64,000 bases of DNA from Corynebacterium urealyticum DSM 7109 (GTDB lineage Bacteria; Actinomycetota; Actinomycetes; Mycobacteriales; Mycobacteriaceae). The position numbers and the translations under genes are program-made. The notes below the pieces were generated by a model, which was not told the DNA's origin, ran no database searches, and saw nothing but the letters and a program-made list of their open reading frames with translations. Location of the stretch: assembly GCF_000069945.1 (NCBI RefSeq), contig NC_010545.1:1-64000 (forward strand). Direction: 5' to 3'. This document shows, in pieces, positions 23,486 through 31,522 of this stretch. How positions within the stretch are numbered: position 1 is the first letter of the stretch; every line of letters starts with the position of its first letter.

Positions 23486-23901
23486 CGGTGGACCCCTTTT
23501 TCTTGACAGACATTTTCAATCGTATCCAGCACACCGGATAAGCGAGGACTATGTCCGCGTGTTCGTTCTCATCGACCTTGAAACCTGTACAAAAGATGGC
23601 ACCCGTAATCACGATCGATGTGGTACGCGGGGGTGGGGGTATACCCCCTGGGGTAGGTCTCACCTTCCAACTGAGTGTCGTTTGTCAGGATAGGATTGCT
23701 ACCGGTGGTTAGCTGGTCTGATCTGTTTGGAAAACAAACGAAATGGAACAGTCACCTCATGGCGCGCCGGGTAGCTAGCTGCCTGCCCGACATTGCTCTG
23801 TGCCGTGACGGTACCCTGAATTCCTTTTGCGCTGTGCTCCTGCTGGCCCTAGCAGGGGTAGGTTAGGTGGAGTGGGAAGCTCTCAAGATGGTGGGCCAAT
23901 C
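23486..23901. other. Intergenic region with a CsoR-like operator
   Basis: No convincing gene in 416 bases. The R-M promoter should lie at its left end. The notable feature is the operator-like site at 23635-23655, listed separately; a 63-codon frame at 23675-23866 has no ribosome site or family resemblance. Confidence 0.4.
23635..23655. promoter_or_regulatory. CsoR/RcnR-type operator-like palindrome
   Basis: TACCCC-CT-GGGGTA at 23642-23655 is an exact 6-2-6 inverted repeat of the form bound by copper-sensing CsoR repressors (TACCC...GGGTA). It overlaps the palindrome GGGGGTATACCCCC at 23635-23648. No csoR, copZ or copper ATPase gene is nearby, so it may be the remnant of a lost metal-resistance operon or a false match. 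Confidence 0.35.
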
Positions 23902-24789
23902 TCAGAACGGAACGGAATCTTCCTCGTGAAACTTGTCTAGGACGTAGTGACACCACAGAAGCGCCGTTGACAAAGCTAGTTGCGCCTGCCCATCGCTGGC
24001 GAAACGGGTACCTGGCATACCGTGGCCCTCGTCGGTATCCTCTCGGCGCATCTCAGATGCACCGTCCACGAGCTTGTTCAATGCTTTGCGTACTAGGGCA
24101 AGGCCTTCGGCGATCTTTCCGGAACCGTTATCGGTAGTGATGCCCACGATTGCCATGGCCCGACTACACCGAGTTGTCGCGTTCATCCTCCTGACTTCAT
24201 TCTCGGAGAGACCACGTTCCTTGAGGATAGCGCCGGCTGTGGCTTCCATAAGATCTTTGGAAAAGCCGATAACCTCTAGATTGTCCTTGTCGTTTGTGAG
24301 AGCCCGGTTGATCTTCTTGATCTTTGCGTAGATGCCGTCGGTGGTAGACAATCCCTCAAGGTTCAGTTCATCTAGCGGGATAGCATTGGTTTGGGAGATG
24401 GTCCGAGGGTCGTCTTGGAACTCGAAGCCGTCTTCTTTGCAGGCAACGCGAATGTCATCCAAGATCTGGTCGAAGTCGTGCGCATCGTCGAATCGGTCGC
24501 ATGTGGCTGATCTGACAAATTGCGATAGAGCACGAAGTCCCCACGATGCTTGTTCTTGGTTTGACCAATCCACGCTCCGCGACAGGGTGGAGCAAATATC
24601 CCAAGAACTGTACAGATTTGGGTTGTCCCGAATCGGCGCGGGGTCTGGGTATTCCGGATGGACGAACCCGAACCGTGCCCAGCTCATGTACGCATCAATC
24701 GGGGCGACGTAGGAAGCCATGCCAAGCACGGCCCCACGGACGTTTCGACTCACCAAGTCCATTTTCTTGTTTGTTCCCATCCTGTTCAC
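23902..24789 (-). CDS. Abi_C (abortive infection C-terminal) domain protein
   Basis: A 295-residue protein. The C-terminal 130 residues match the pattern of Abi_C domains: a helix ending EVIGFSKDLMEATAGAILKE, then IAEGLALVRKALNKLVDG, a Gly/His-rich turn with DEGHGMPGTRFASDGQ, and a terminal helix ALSTALLWCHYVLDKF. Such proteins occur in phage-exclusion loci. The N-terminal half is unassigned (DAYMSWARFGFVHPEYPDP). GTG 24789 is chosen because AAGGTG lies just upstream; the frame can extend further without a ribosome site. It fits with the neighbouring R-M and HNH genes as a defence cargo. Confidence 0.7.
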   Translation of the reverse strand: MNRMGTNKKMDLVSRNVRGAVLGMASYVAPIDAYMSWARFGFVHPEYPDPAPIRDNPNLYSSWDICSTLSRSVDWSNQEQASWGLRALSQFVRSATCDRFDDAHDFDQILDDIRVACKEDGFEFQDDPRTISQTNAIPLDELNLEGLSTTDGIYAKIKKINRALTNDKDNLEVIGFSKDLMEATAGAILKERGLSENEVRRMNATTRCSRAMAIVGITTDNGSGKIAEGLALVRKALNKLVDGASEMRREDTDEGHGMPGTRFASDGQAQLALSTALLWCHYVLDKFHEEDSVPF

Positions 24790-25056
24790 TTTTTCACCTT
24801 GCAGCAGTCTAACGCTCATCCCAGGACAATCGGTGCAGAGAAATGTCATTATGGGGTACACCCAGTGCGACAGATGTGTCGCAAAAATGGCGAGACCGAG
24901 CCTATTGGCAACAGCAAACTACTGCGCCGTAACTGTCCCGCTGGGGTGCCCCTGTATGGCACTGACTCGACGAGGCCGCGAACGAGCAGCCTCTTGAGAA
25001 GGCGAAAGGCAGCGGCAGCGAACCTGGATCGGTTCAGATCTGCGAGATGGATGCGC

Positions 25057-25629
25057 TCATCGGTTCGCCGCGTTGCTCGAGGTTCCGGCTGCGTCCGCAA
25101 CGGAGTGGGCGAGGTGCTCTGCCAGCGCGGCGCGCAGTTCGGGCGGAAGGGGGGCGGCTCCGACGGATTCGCTAAGCCAGAGTCCGTCGGCGGCAAGGTA
25201 CGCGACCATCTTCTGCAGCGCCCGAGGGTCAGTCGGGTCAATCTCGGCAGGGTCGGGTATCCATCGGGAGATGACCCTTCTCCACGGCTTGTTGAGCTCG
25301 CTGTCGGTGCTCGCCTCGAGCATGAGCAGCAGCTCGGGGCCAGTGGCGCTGCGAGCGCTCACGCGGGCGTAGGCGGCGACGCGCTCGTCCTGCGTTGCCT
25401 CGTCTGGGTCCTTGCCCAGGACGTTGATCATCTCGTGGTCCCAGCGCTCGGCAAGATGCTCGTGCAGCGCGAGCACCAGGGCGTCCTTCGAGGGGAAGTG
25501 GTAGAGCAGCCCACCTTTGGTGAGTCCGGAGGCGGCGGCCACCGATTCGTACGTGACGGCCGTGACGCCGTCGGTTTCGACAACGTGGAGGGCGGCTTGG
25601 AGGATGGAGTCTCGTTTGCTGGTCCGCAT
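25057..25629 (-). CDS. TetR-family transcriptional regulator
   Basis: A 190-residue repressor with an N-terminal helix-turn-helix (RDSILQAALHVVETDG through ESVAAASGLTKGGLLYHFPSK, residues about 6-50) and a variable ligand-binding C-terminus. It follows the efflux gene by 17 bases on the same strand, so it is probably co-transcribed with it and represses the shared promoter until a pump substrate binds. The ATG start has AAAGGA eight bases upstream. Confidence 0.9.
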   Translation of the reverse strand: MRTSKRDSILQAALHVVETDGVTAVTYESVAAASGLTKGGLLYHFPSKDALVLALHEHLAERWDHEMINVLGKDPDEATQDERVAAYARVSARSATGPELLLMLEASTDSELNKPWRRVISRWIPDPAEIDPTDPRALQKMVAYLAADGLWLSESVGAAPLPPELRAALAEHLAHSVADAAGTSSNAANR

Positions 25630-25646
25630 GAGCGGTCCTTTCGTGG

Positions 25647-27146
25647 TCAGTGCTCGGAGTGCAGCTGCGACTGCGTGCCAGGCAGGTACCGACGCAGCAG
25701 CACTCCCGTGATGACAGCGGCCGCTGTCAGGACGCCGGCAACGACTAGCATCACGACGAGGTACGCGGAGTCGAAGGCCGTGGAGGCCGCCTGAATGATG
25801 GCGGCGTCTCCCTGCGCCGCCTCCAGTGCCTCAGCGATACCGTCACCAGCCGCCGCCGGTGCGCCGTTGGGGAGGACAACACTGGCGGTATAGATGGCCG
25901 TGAGCAGGCTTCCGAGCACGGACACGGCGATGAGGCTGCCGAACTCGTAGGAGACCTCTTCGAGGGAAGCGGCCATGCCTGCACGGCGCACCGGCACGTT
26001 CCCGATGATGGCGGTGGAGGCGACCGACATGGCAGCTCCGAGACCGGCACCCGTCACCAGAAGGCCGAGAACCAGCACGCCGAAGGATGATTGGAACCCG
26101 ACTACCGTCACCACGACGCCGCCGGTGGCGACGGCGAGACCACCGGTGATCAGCGCGAGCAGCCCGACACGGTGCAAGAAGGCACCACCCAGGAGCGCTG
26201 TCGGCAACGAGCCCACGGCAATCACGGCAACCAAAAGCCCAGCCTCCAGCGGACTGAAGCCGACGACCTGCTGGAACCGTTGCGTGGTGACAAGCTGGAT
26301 GCCACCGATGGCGAACATCGCGAACGCCGCGGCGAGCACGCCAGCACTGAACGCCGGGTTGAGGAAGATGGAGAACTCCAGCAGCGGATTCTCCAGGCGC
26401 CGCTGACGGCGCACGAAGAGCCAGAACCCGATGGCAGCAACGAGCAGCGCAACAACAATGGTCGCGACAGACGGGGGCGCGTGGCCGATCTCCTTGATGG
26501 CCACCACCGTTCCGACGAGCCCGATCATCACCAGTATCGAAGACACGGCATCCCAGCGCTTCGAAGGATCCGAGTCATTGGCCGGGCGGATCAACCAGGT
26601 AGCAACCAGCGCCAGCGCCACTACGGGCACGTTCACCAGGAACACCGAGCCCCACCAGAAGAACTCGAGCAGCGTGCCGCCGAGAATCGGACCGAGAGCG
26701 AACCCGACGACCGACAGGCTGCCCCAGATCGCGATCGCAAAATTCCGCTCGCGCTCGACCGTGAAGTACGTGCGGATCAGTGCCAGGGTTGCCGGCATCA
26801 TCGCTGCCGCACCGACAGCGAGCACAGCGCGTGCACCGATCAGCACCTCGGGCGACGGCGCCAACGCTGCGAGCAGGGACGCCAACCCGAAGATCACCAG
26901 GCCGACGACGAACATCTGCGTGTGGCCGATGCGATCACCGAGGGTCCCGCTACCGAGCAGCAGGCCCGCCATCACCAGGGGATAGGCGTTGATGATCCAC
27001 AGGCTCTGGGTGCTTGATGCCTCAAGGTCCTCGGTCAGTGTCGGCAATGCCGTGTACAGGATCGAGTTGTCGAGGGTGATCAGTAGGACCCCCGCTCCGA
27101 CAGTCACCAGCAGCGACCAGCGTCGCCGTTTCGTCATCGTGGACAT
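25647..27146 (-). CDS. DHA2-family MFS drug efflux pump (QacA/EmrB type)
   Basis: A 499-residue, about 14-helix drug:proton antiporter. The first helix holds the family motif with LITLDNSILYTALPTL (compare LDxTIVNVALP), followed by LLLGSGTLGDRIGH after helix 2 and ALGPILGG-like motif C (FALGPILGGTLLE) in helix 5. Such pumps export cationic antiseptics, dyes or antibiotics. ATG 27146 is chosen because AAGGAG lies six bases upstream; the frame could extend to 27170. The cognate TetR gene follows. It is resistance cargo of the tRNA-Ala element. Confidence 0.88.
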   Translation of the reverse strand: MSTMTKRRRWSLLVTVGAGVLLITLDNSILYTALPTLTEDLEASSTQSLWIINAYPLVMAGLLLGSGTLGDRIGHTQMFVVGLVIFGLASLLAALAPSPEVLIGARAVLAVGAAAMMPATLALIRTYFTVERERNFAIAIWGSLSVVGFALGPILGGTLLEFFWWGSVFLVNVPVVALALVATWLIRPANDSDPSKRWDAVSSILVMIGLVGTVVAIKEIGHAPPSVATIVVALLVAAIGFWLFVRRQRRLENPLLEFSIFLNPAFSAGVLAAAFAMFAIGGIQLVTTQRFQQVVGFSPLEAGLLVAVIAVGSLPTALLGGAFLHRVGLLALITGGLAVATGGVVVTVVGFQSSFGVLVLGLLVTGAGLGAAMSVASTAIIGNVPVRRAGMAASLEEVSYEFGSLIAVSVLGSLLTAIYTASVVLPNGAPAAAGDGIAEALEAAQGDAAIIQAASTAFDSAYLVVMLVVAGVLTAAAVITGVLLRRYLPGTQSQLHSEH

Positions 27147-27292
27147 GCGCGTCTCCTTAATCGTGAACAACGTAAGTGTACCGGATGGATGGTGTAGTTA
27201 TGTCTACTGCGAGAGAGATCCGCGTCACTCCCTGTTCACGGCGCCTAAGGCCAGTGACTACGAGCGTGGCGCTCATTTGGGTACACCCTAGG

Positions 27293-27388
27293 TGGACACT
27301 CCTGCACGCCTCCGAAGCATGTCCAAATAGGGTGCTCAGGGCCATTGTCGGACAAGTGTCTACTAGGGTCATAGAATCTATTTAGACA
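27293..27388. repeat. Candidate resolution (res) site inverted repeats
   Basis: Just upstream of the resolvase, TGGACA at 27293-27298 faces TGTCCA at 27320-27325 (33 bp overall), and TGTCTA at 27357-27362 faces TAGACA at 27383-27388 (32 bp overall). A palindrome TTGTCGGACAA lies between. Spaced inverted half-sites beside the gene are the layout of serine-resolvase res sites. Confidence 0.45.
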
Positions 27389-27417
27389 TTTGCCAACCAG
27401 TGGACAGGACAAACGCC

Positions 27418-27957
27418 ATGCGCTTCGGATACCAGCGAGTCAGCACCATCGACCAAAACACTGAACGACAGCTCGACGGTGTGGCCGTCGATCGTATGTA
27501 CACCGACAAGGCCAGTGGCAAGGATGCTAATCGTCCTGAACTTGTACGTTTGCTCGATAACGTGCGTGAGGGGGACACCATCGTTGTTCACTCGATGGAT
27601 CGCCTGGCGAGAAATCTTGAGGATCTGCGCCGGGTGGTTCGTGAGCTTACGGCCAAGGGCGTTGCCGTGGAGTTTCACAAGGAAAATCTGAAGTTCACGG
27701 GTGAAGATTCTCCGATGAACACGCTCTTGCTCTCGATGCTTGGTGCCGTGGCTGAGTTTGAGCGCTCCATGATCCTTGAACGTCAAAGGGAGGGGATCGC
27801 GATTGCCAAGGCCAAGGGCAAGTACAAGGGCCGTAAGGCGGCGCTGTCCGGCGAGCAGGCCACTGAGCTCAAGGCAATGCGTCAGGCCGGCAAATCCGTT
27901 ACCGCCATTGCCAAGCATTTCGGCATCAGTCGACAGACGGTTTACAACTACAGCTAG
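27418..27957 (+). CDS. Serine recombinase (resolvase/invertase)
   Basis: A 179-residue serine recombinase of resolvase length. The catalytic Ser is in RFGYQRVSTIDQN near residue 10; further active-site motifs are DKASGKDANRPEL and VHSMDRLARNLEDLR. The C-terminus is a helix-turn-helix (KSVTAIAKHFGISRQTVYNY). ATG 27418 is preceded by a purine-rich AGGAC; an upstream in-frame GTG at 27400 is less likely. It may resolve dimers of the element, or be the remnant of a transposon that brought in the efflux module. Confidence 0.9.
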   Translation: MRFGYQRVSTIDQNTERQLDGVAVDRMYTDKASGKDANRPELVRLLDNVREGDTIVVHSMDRLARNLEDLRRVVRELTAKGVAVEFHKENLKFTGEDSPMNTLLLSMLGAVAEFERSMILERQREGIAIAKAKGKYKGRKAALSGEQATELKAMRQAGKSVTAIAKHFGISRQTVYNYS

Positions 27958-28107
27958 CTCGCTGTCTCGGTGTACCTGTCTTTGAGGTAGATCTTGTGCC
28001 CGGAAGGGGCTGGTAAAATGCGTTTCGGGGCGAAATGAGCTTCGTCCTCTTGGCGGGCCGGTACCGCCGGTTTTCAGCGTTACGACAGAACCAAGAAGGG
28101 ATTCGCA

Positions 28108-28431
28108 ATGAGCACCGAATGGCACAGGGTTGAGGGAATCGGCTGGCTCACCTTGGGTGACTACGGAAGAATCAACCCGCGAGAGTGGGGCTCGGGGATT
28201 GACCGACATGTGTTCACCGCAGAGCATCCCCGGGGCGGCCTTTACCTAGTTGAAGGCGAATCCACCCCTGGAACCTTCACCTTCGAGTTTGACGAGCGGT
28301 ACGTCCTGCTCGGAGGTCCGGAAGGCCCGAATCTGGAAATCGAGATTAGTGCGCTAGAGCGCGGACAGTACGGGGTTCGGTACCGCGAGTACGAGACGCC
28401 CGCGAGAAACACCGCGTGGTCAGGCGAGTAG
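28108..28431 (+). CDS. Small protein of unknown function
   Basis: I do not recognise this 107-residue protein. It is acidic, without signal peptide or membrane segment, and probably beta-rich (GGLYLVEGESTPGTFTFEFDERYVLLGG). A ribosome site AGAAGGGA precedes ATG 28108, and a good intrinsic terminator follows at 28448, so it is probably a real single-gene unit. Upstream are a -10-like TAAAAT at 28014-28019 and a GC-rich hairpin. It is the last gene before attR. Confidence 0.6.
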   Translation: MSTEWHRVEGIGWLTLGDYGRINPREWGSGIDRHVFTAEHPRGGLYLVEGESTPGTFTFEFDERYVLLGGPEGPNLEIEISALERGQYGVRYREYETPARNTAWSGE

Positions 28432-28447
28432 CACGAAAACGAGGAAC

Positions 28448-28480
28448 AAGACCTTCGCCCTTATCGGGCGGGGGTCTTTT
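28448..28480 (+). terminator. Intrinsic terminator of the small unknown gene
   Basis: AAGACC-ttCGCCC-ttatc-GGGCG-ggGGTCTT followed by TT; a two-part GC-rich stem. Confidence 0.75.
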
Positions 28481-28503
28481 CGTTGCTAGCGCGGGTGGGC
28501 ATC

Positions 28504-28523
28504 TATGGCACGTATATGGCACG
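28504..28523 (+). repeat. Integrase arm-type sites, attR side
   Basis: TATGGCACG at 28504-28512 and 28515-28523, again 11 bp apart and in the same orientation as the attL set, about 70 bp from the core repeat. Confidence 0.65.
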
Positions 28524-28593
28524 CGGAGAGTGTACAGTGTCGTCGCATGAGCTCGATGCTCACCAGATGACGTCTCTACCTGCGTGGATGCTC

Positions 28594-28643
28594 CATCTGC
28601 TTTGCAAGCAGAAGGTCAGGAGTTCGATTCTCCTATGCTCCAC
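28594..28643 (+). repeat. attR: 50-bp core repeat (tRNA-Ala 3' half)
   Basis: An exact copy of 16761-16810. It lacks the 5' half of the tRNA and is not a functional tRNA gene. Confidence 0.92.
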
Positions 28644-28649
28644 AACACG

Positions 28650-28680
28650 AACCCCAGGTCGCAAGGCCTGGGGTTCCTTT
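28650..28680 (+). terminator. Original tRNA-Ala terminator, displaced by the element
   Basis: AACCCCAGG (28650-28658) and CCTGGGGTT (28667-28675) form a perfect 9-bp stem followed by CCTTT. It lies seven bases after attR, where the terminator of the unoccupied tRNA operon would be. Confidence 0.75.
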
Positions 28681-28775
28681 GCGTCTGGGAAATGTGGGGC
28701 CTTGCTGTCACACTAACTGGCTGATTTCTTTGGGGAGTCCGCCCGCTTCGGCTTTTCCGGACATATTATGAGCGC

Positions 28776-29753
28776 ATGGTTAGGGCAACGAAAGTTCTTC
28801 TCGATGGATACGGCGTCCCCGAGTCACTCCGTTGGCACCAGGGGGCCCTCTATTTCGTGGACATGGCAACCGGCACTCTTCACCGCTGGACTAAATCAGG
28901 TGGGGAAGAAGTCTTGGGCGAAATCCCCGGTCGCGCGGGCGGCCTGGGCTTTCTGCCCAACGGTGACATGCTCATCGTCTCCATGGACCAGCACGTCATC
29001 TGGCGGCGCAGCACCGACGGCGAGCTGACACAACACGCAGATATCAGTGCTTACTGCGGTGGCCACGCCAACGACATGATGGTCACGCCCGATGGATACG
29101 CCTACGTGGGCAACTTCGGTTTTGATTACCACGCCTTCCACCGGGAGAACGCGAACTCCCACCTGTACAAACCACCGGGACCGCCCTCGACGCGAGTGGT
29201 GTGCATCGCCCCGGACGGCACGATTGCAGGAACCGGCCCGGACATGCTCTTCCCCAATGGAACGGTGCAACTGCCTGGCGGCTCCGTCGTTGTCGCCGAG
29301 ACCCTGCGCTTGCAGTTGACCGAATGCGATGTTGACGATGGCGGCGTGCTGGTCAACCCGCGGCCGTACGCCAAGCTCATGCCCGAATTCCTGTGGAAGC
29401 AGCTCAACTCCGGTTCACCGCTGGGCACCATCGTCCGCACGGCCGCCGGCGTGCTGGAAAACCCGCACATCGCCAACGCCCTGCCCATCTCGCTGGCCCC
29501 CGATGGGATTGCGTTGGATAGTGACGGTCGGTCAATCTGGATTGCCAATGCCACGCGTGCGGAGGTTGTGCTCGTAAAGCCCGGCGGGCATGTCGTGGAG
29601 CGCATCCGCACCGGCAACAAGACGCTCGACGTGGAGCTGGGCGGCGATAACGGACGCACATTGTTCTGCGCCACCACGATTAACGATGACCCTACGATCG
29701 GTGGCCCCGCGCGCAAAGGTTGCATCGAGATCATCGACCTAGAGGGGGCATAA
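28776..29753 (+). CDS. SMP-30/gluconolactonase-family protein
   Basis: A six-bladed beta-propeller of the SMP-30/gluconolactonase/LRE family, 325 residues. Blade motifs include EVLGEIPGRAGGLGFLPNG, HANDMMVTPDGYAYVGNFGF with the metal-binding Asn/Asp, and ISLAPDGIALDSDGRSIWIAN. Members hydrolyse lactones or related esters using Ca or Zn. No signal peptide. A TATTAT at 28764-28769 lies right before the ATG, so the transcript may be leaderless. The SDR gene follows after two bases, suggesting that oxidation to a lactone and its opening are coupled. Confidence 0.85.
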   Translation: MVRATKVLLDGYGVPESLRWHQGALYFVDMATGTLHRWTKSGGEEVLGEIPGRAGGLGFLPNGDMLIVSMDQHVIWRRSTDGELTQHADISAYCGGHANDMMVTPDGYAYVGNFGFDYHAFHRENANSHLYKPPGPPSTRVVCIAPDGTIAGTGPDMLFPNGTVQLPGGSVVVAETLRLQLTECDVDDGGVLVNPRPYAKLMPEFLWKQLNSGSPLGTIVRTAAGVLENPHIANALPISLAPDGIALDSDGRSIWIANATRAEVVLVKPGGHVVERIRTGNKTLDVELGGDNGRTLFCATTINDDPTIGGPARKGCIEIIDLEGA

Positions 29754-29755
29754 GC

Positions 29756-30559
29756 ATGAGTGTCGTCCTGATCACCGGCGCCGGCCGCGGCATCGGCGCA
29801 GCAACCGCTCGCGCAGCAGCCCAGGCTGGCTACGACGTCGCCGTCACGGACATCAACGGCGACGCCGCCCGCTCCGTTGCTGAAGAACTACCCAGGAACG
29901 TCCGCGCCATCGGTGTGGACCACGACGTCCGCGACGAAGAAGCGTGGTCCACGGTCTTCCGGGAGGTGGAACGCCAGCTCGGCCCGGTGGACATCCTGGT
30001 GAACAACGCCGGGATGATCCACACCGGCTGGGCACGTGACCTCACAAATGATCAACACCGGCAGATGGTGGACGTAAATTTCTTTGGCCCCATGTACGGC
30101 ACGCTGAAAGCTATGCGGTACATGAAGGACCGCGGCGGGCACATCGTGACTGTGTGCTCCATGACGAGCTTCCTTCCCTTGCCCGGCTACTCCTCCTATG
30201 GCGCGACCAAGCATGCGTTGCGCGCATTCATCAACACCGTCGCCATCGAGGAGCGCGCGAGCCGCGTGGCGTTCACGCTCGTGCACCCGCCCGGAGTGCG
30301 GACTGAGATGCTGGAACAGGAGAAGCGTGACCCTTCGGCGGTCGCGGCTTTCGCCGAGAAGTCCGTGGGCCCGGAAGTGATCGCCGAGACCATCGTCCGG
30401 TCCTTCAAGAAGCGCCCGCTGTTCGGCAGGCCAGCGGAGATCGTGTTCCCCGCGCTCGGCGGTCGCTTCCAGCGCTGGGTGGGGGCGCAGGCCGGCCTCA
30501 TGCGCCTGGCGATGCCCTTTGTTCTCGCCAGTGGGCGGCGGGCGCTGCGGAAAGGGTGA
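29756..30559 (+). CDS. Short-chain dehydrogenase/reductase (SDR)
   Basis: A 267-residue classical SDR: the NAD(P) site TGAGRGIGAATA at residues 7-18, the DHDVRDE acidic stretch, NNAG near residue 83, catalytic Ser in VCSMTSFLPLPG and YSSYGATKHAL carrying the Tyr-x3-Lys pair. Substrate unknown. ATG 29756 has GAGGGGG upstream and lies two bases after the SMP-30 stop, so the genes are one operon. Confidence 0.9.
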   Translation: MSVVLITGAGRGIGAATARAAAQAGYDVAVTDINGDAARSVAEELPRNVRAIGVDHDVRDEEAWSTVFREVERQLGPVDILVNNAGMIHTGWARDLTNDQHRQMVDVNFFGPMYGTLKAMRYMKDRGGHIVTVCSMTSFLPLPGYSSYGATKHALRAFINTVAIEERASRVAFTLVHPPGVRTEMLEQEKRDPSAVAAFAEKSVGPEVIAETIVRSFKKRPLFGRPAEIVFPALGGRFQRWVGAQAGLMRLAMPFVLASGRRALRKG

Positions 30560-30666
30560 GGGAAAAGGACGGTGACGCGGCACCGTAGCGGCATCATCAG
30601 GGAATTATCAGGGGATTTGGATACGCGCAGGTGAGAGGCCTGCATGGGTAACAGCGGGCAGGGTGA

Positions 30667-31110
<444 letters not shown>

Positions 31111-31371
31111 GGGGGCTCCGCGCGCCCCGCGGGAATTAGCTCCCGCGGATCCGGCAATAGCGGTCCGGCAATAGTACGGCCGGGGTTTTGCTGTACCTGC
31201 CTGTACCGGCCGGAGGGCGCGTTAAAAACAAGGTCTAACCCCTCCAGTGAGCAGGATTACAGCCTGGAAAATCAAGAAATTTCCGGTGCTTGACCTGCGA
31301 ATTCGCTGGTGACGTGAAACTAAAACTCGCATTGACTTTTAAAATCTTTTCCAAACCGTTATTATCGTTTG

Positions 31372-31494
31372 TGCCGGGTTGATGTCTGCCCAACCGCATA
31401 TCCTCCAACCCCCCTGATGAGGATGGTTGGGATGTGACTCCCCGGAAGTAAAGCCATCGAGCACCCCCCCCCCGCTCGATGGTTTTGCGCTTTC
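31372..31494 (+). ncRNA. 6C RNA
   Basis: Two stem-loops with C-rich loops, the defining feature of the actinobacterial 6C RNA. The first stem (CCCAACC...ATCCTC with GAGGAT...GGTTGGG) has CCCCCC at 31409-31414; the second (CCATCGAGC with GCTCGATGG) has ten C at 31464-31473 and ends in TTTTGCGC, so it is also the terminator. TATTAT at 31360-31365 is a suitable -10. 6C RNAs are small regulatory RNAs that act through their C-rich loops on G-rich mRNA sites. Exact ends are inferred. Confidence 0.85.
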
Positions 31495-31522
31495 TACCTC
31501 AATTTTTCAGGCCAGCGGTGAG

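Larger units (their letters stand above)
16811..28643. mobile_element. Integrative element inserted in tRNA-Ala
   Basis: About 11.8 kb between the two 50-bp att copies. The content is accessory: tyrosine integrase at the attL end, structured noncoding DNA, an HNH/ATPase operon, a decayed MmeI-type R-M gene, an Abi_C protein, a QacA-like efflux pump with TetR, a serine resolvase and a small unknown gene. No capsid, tail, terminase, relaxase or type IV secretion genes are visible, so it is not a prophage or self-transmissible conjugative element; it could be a phage satellite, a mobilisable island or an integrated plasmid-like element. Confidence 0.88.

Noticed and set aside
23675-23866. 63-codon plus-strand frame downstream of the CsoR-like site
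   Set aside because: No ribosome site and no family features; the codon pattern is not convincing.
28594-28643. Second tRNA-Ala gene
   Set aside because: Only the 3' half is present; acceptor and D-arm 5' sequences are missing. It is the attR core.
31464-31473. C10 tract as a phase-variable switch of a gene
   Set aside because: It is in the loop of a noncoding RNA hairpin, where C-runs are the family hallmark, not in a coding frame.
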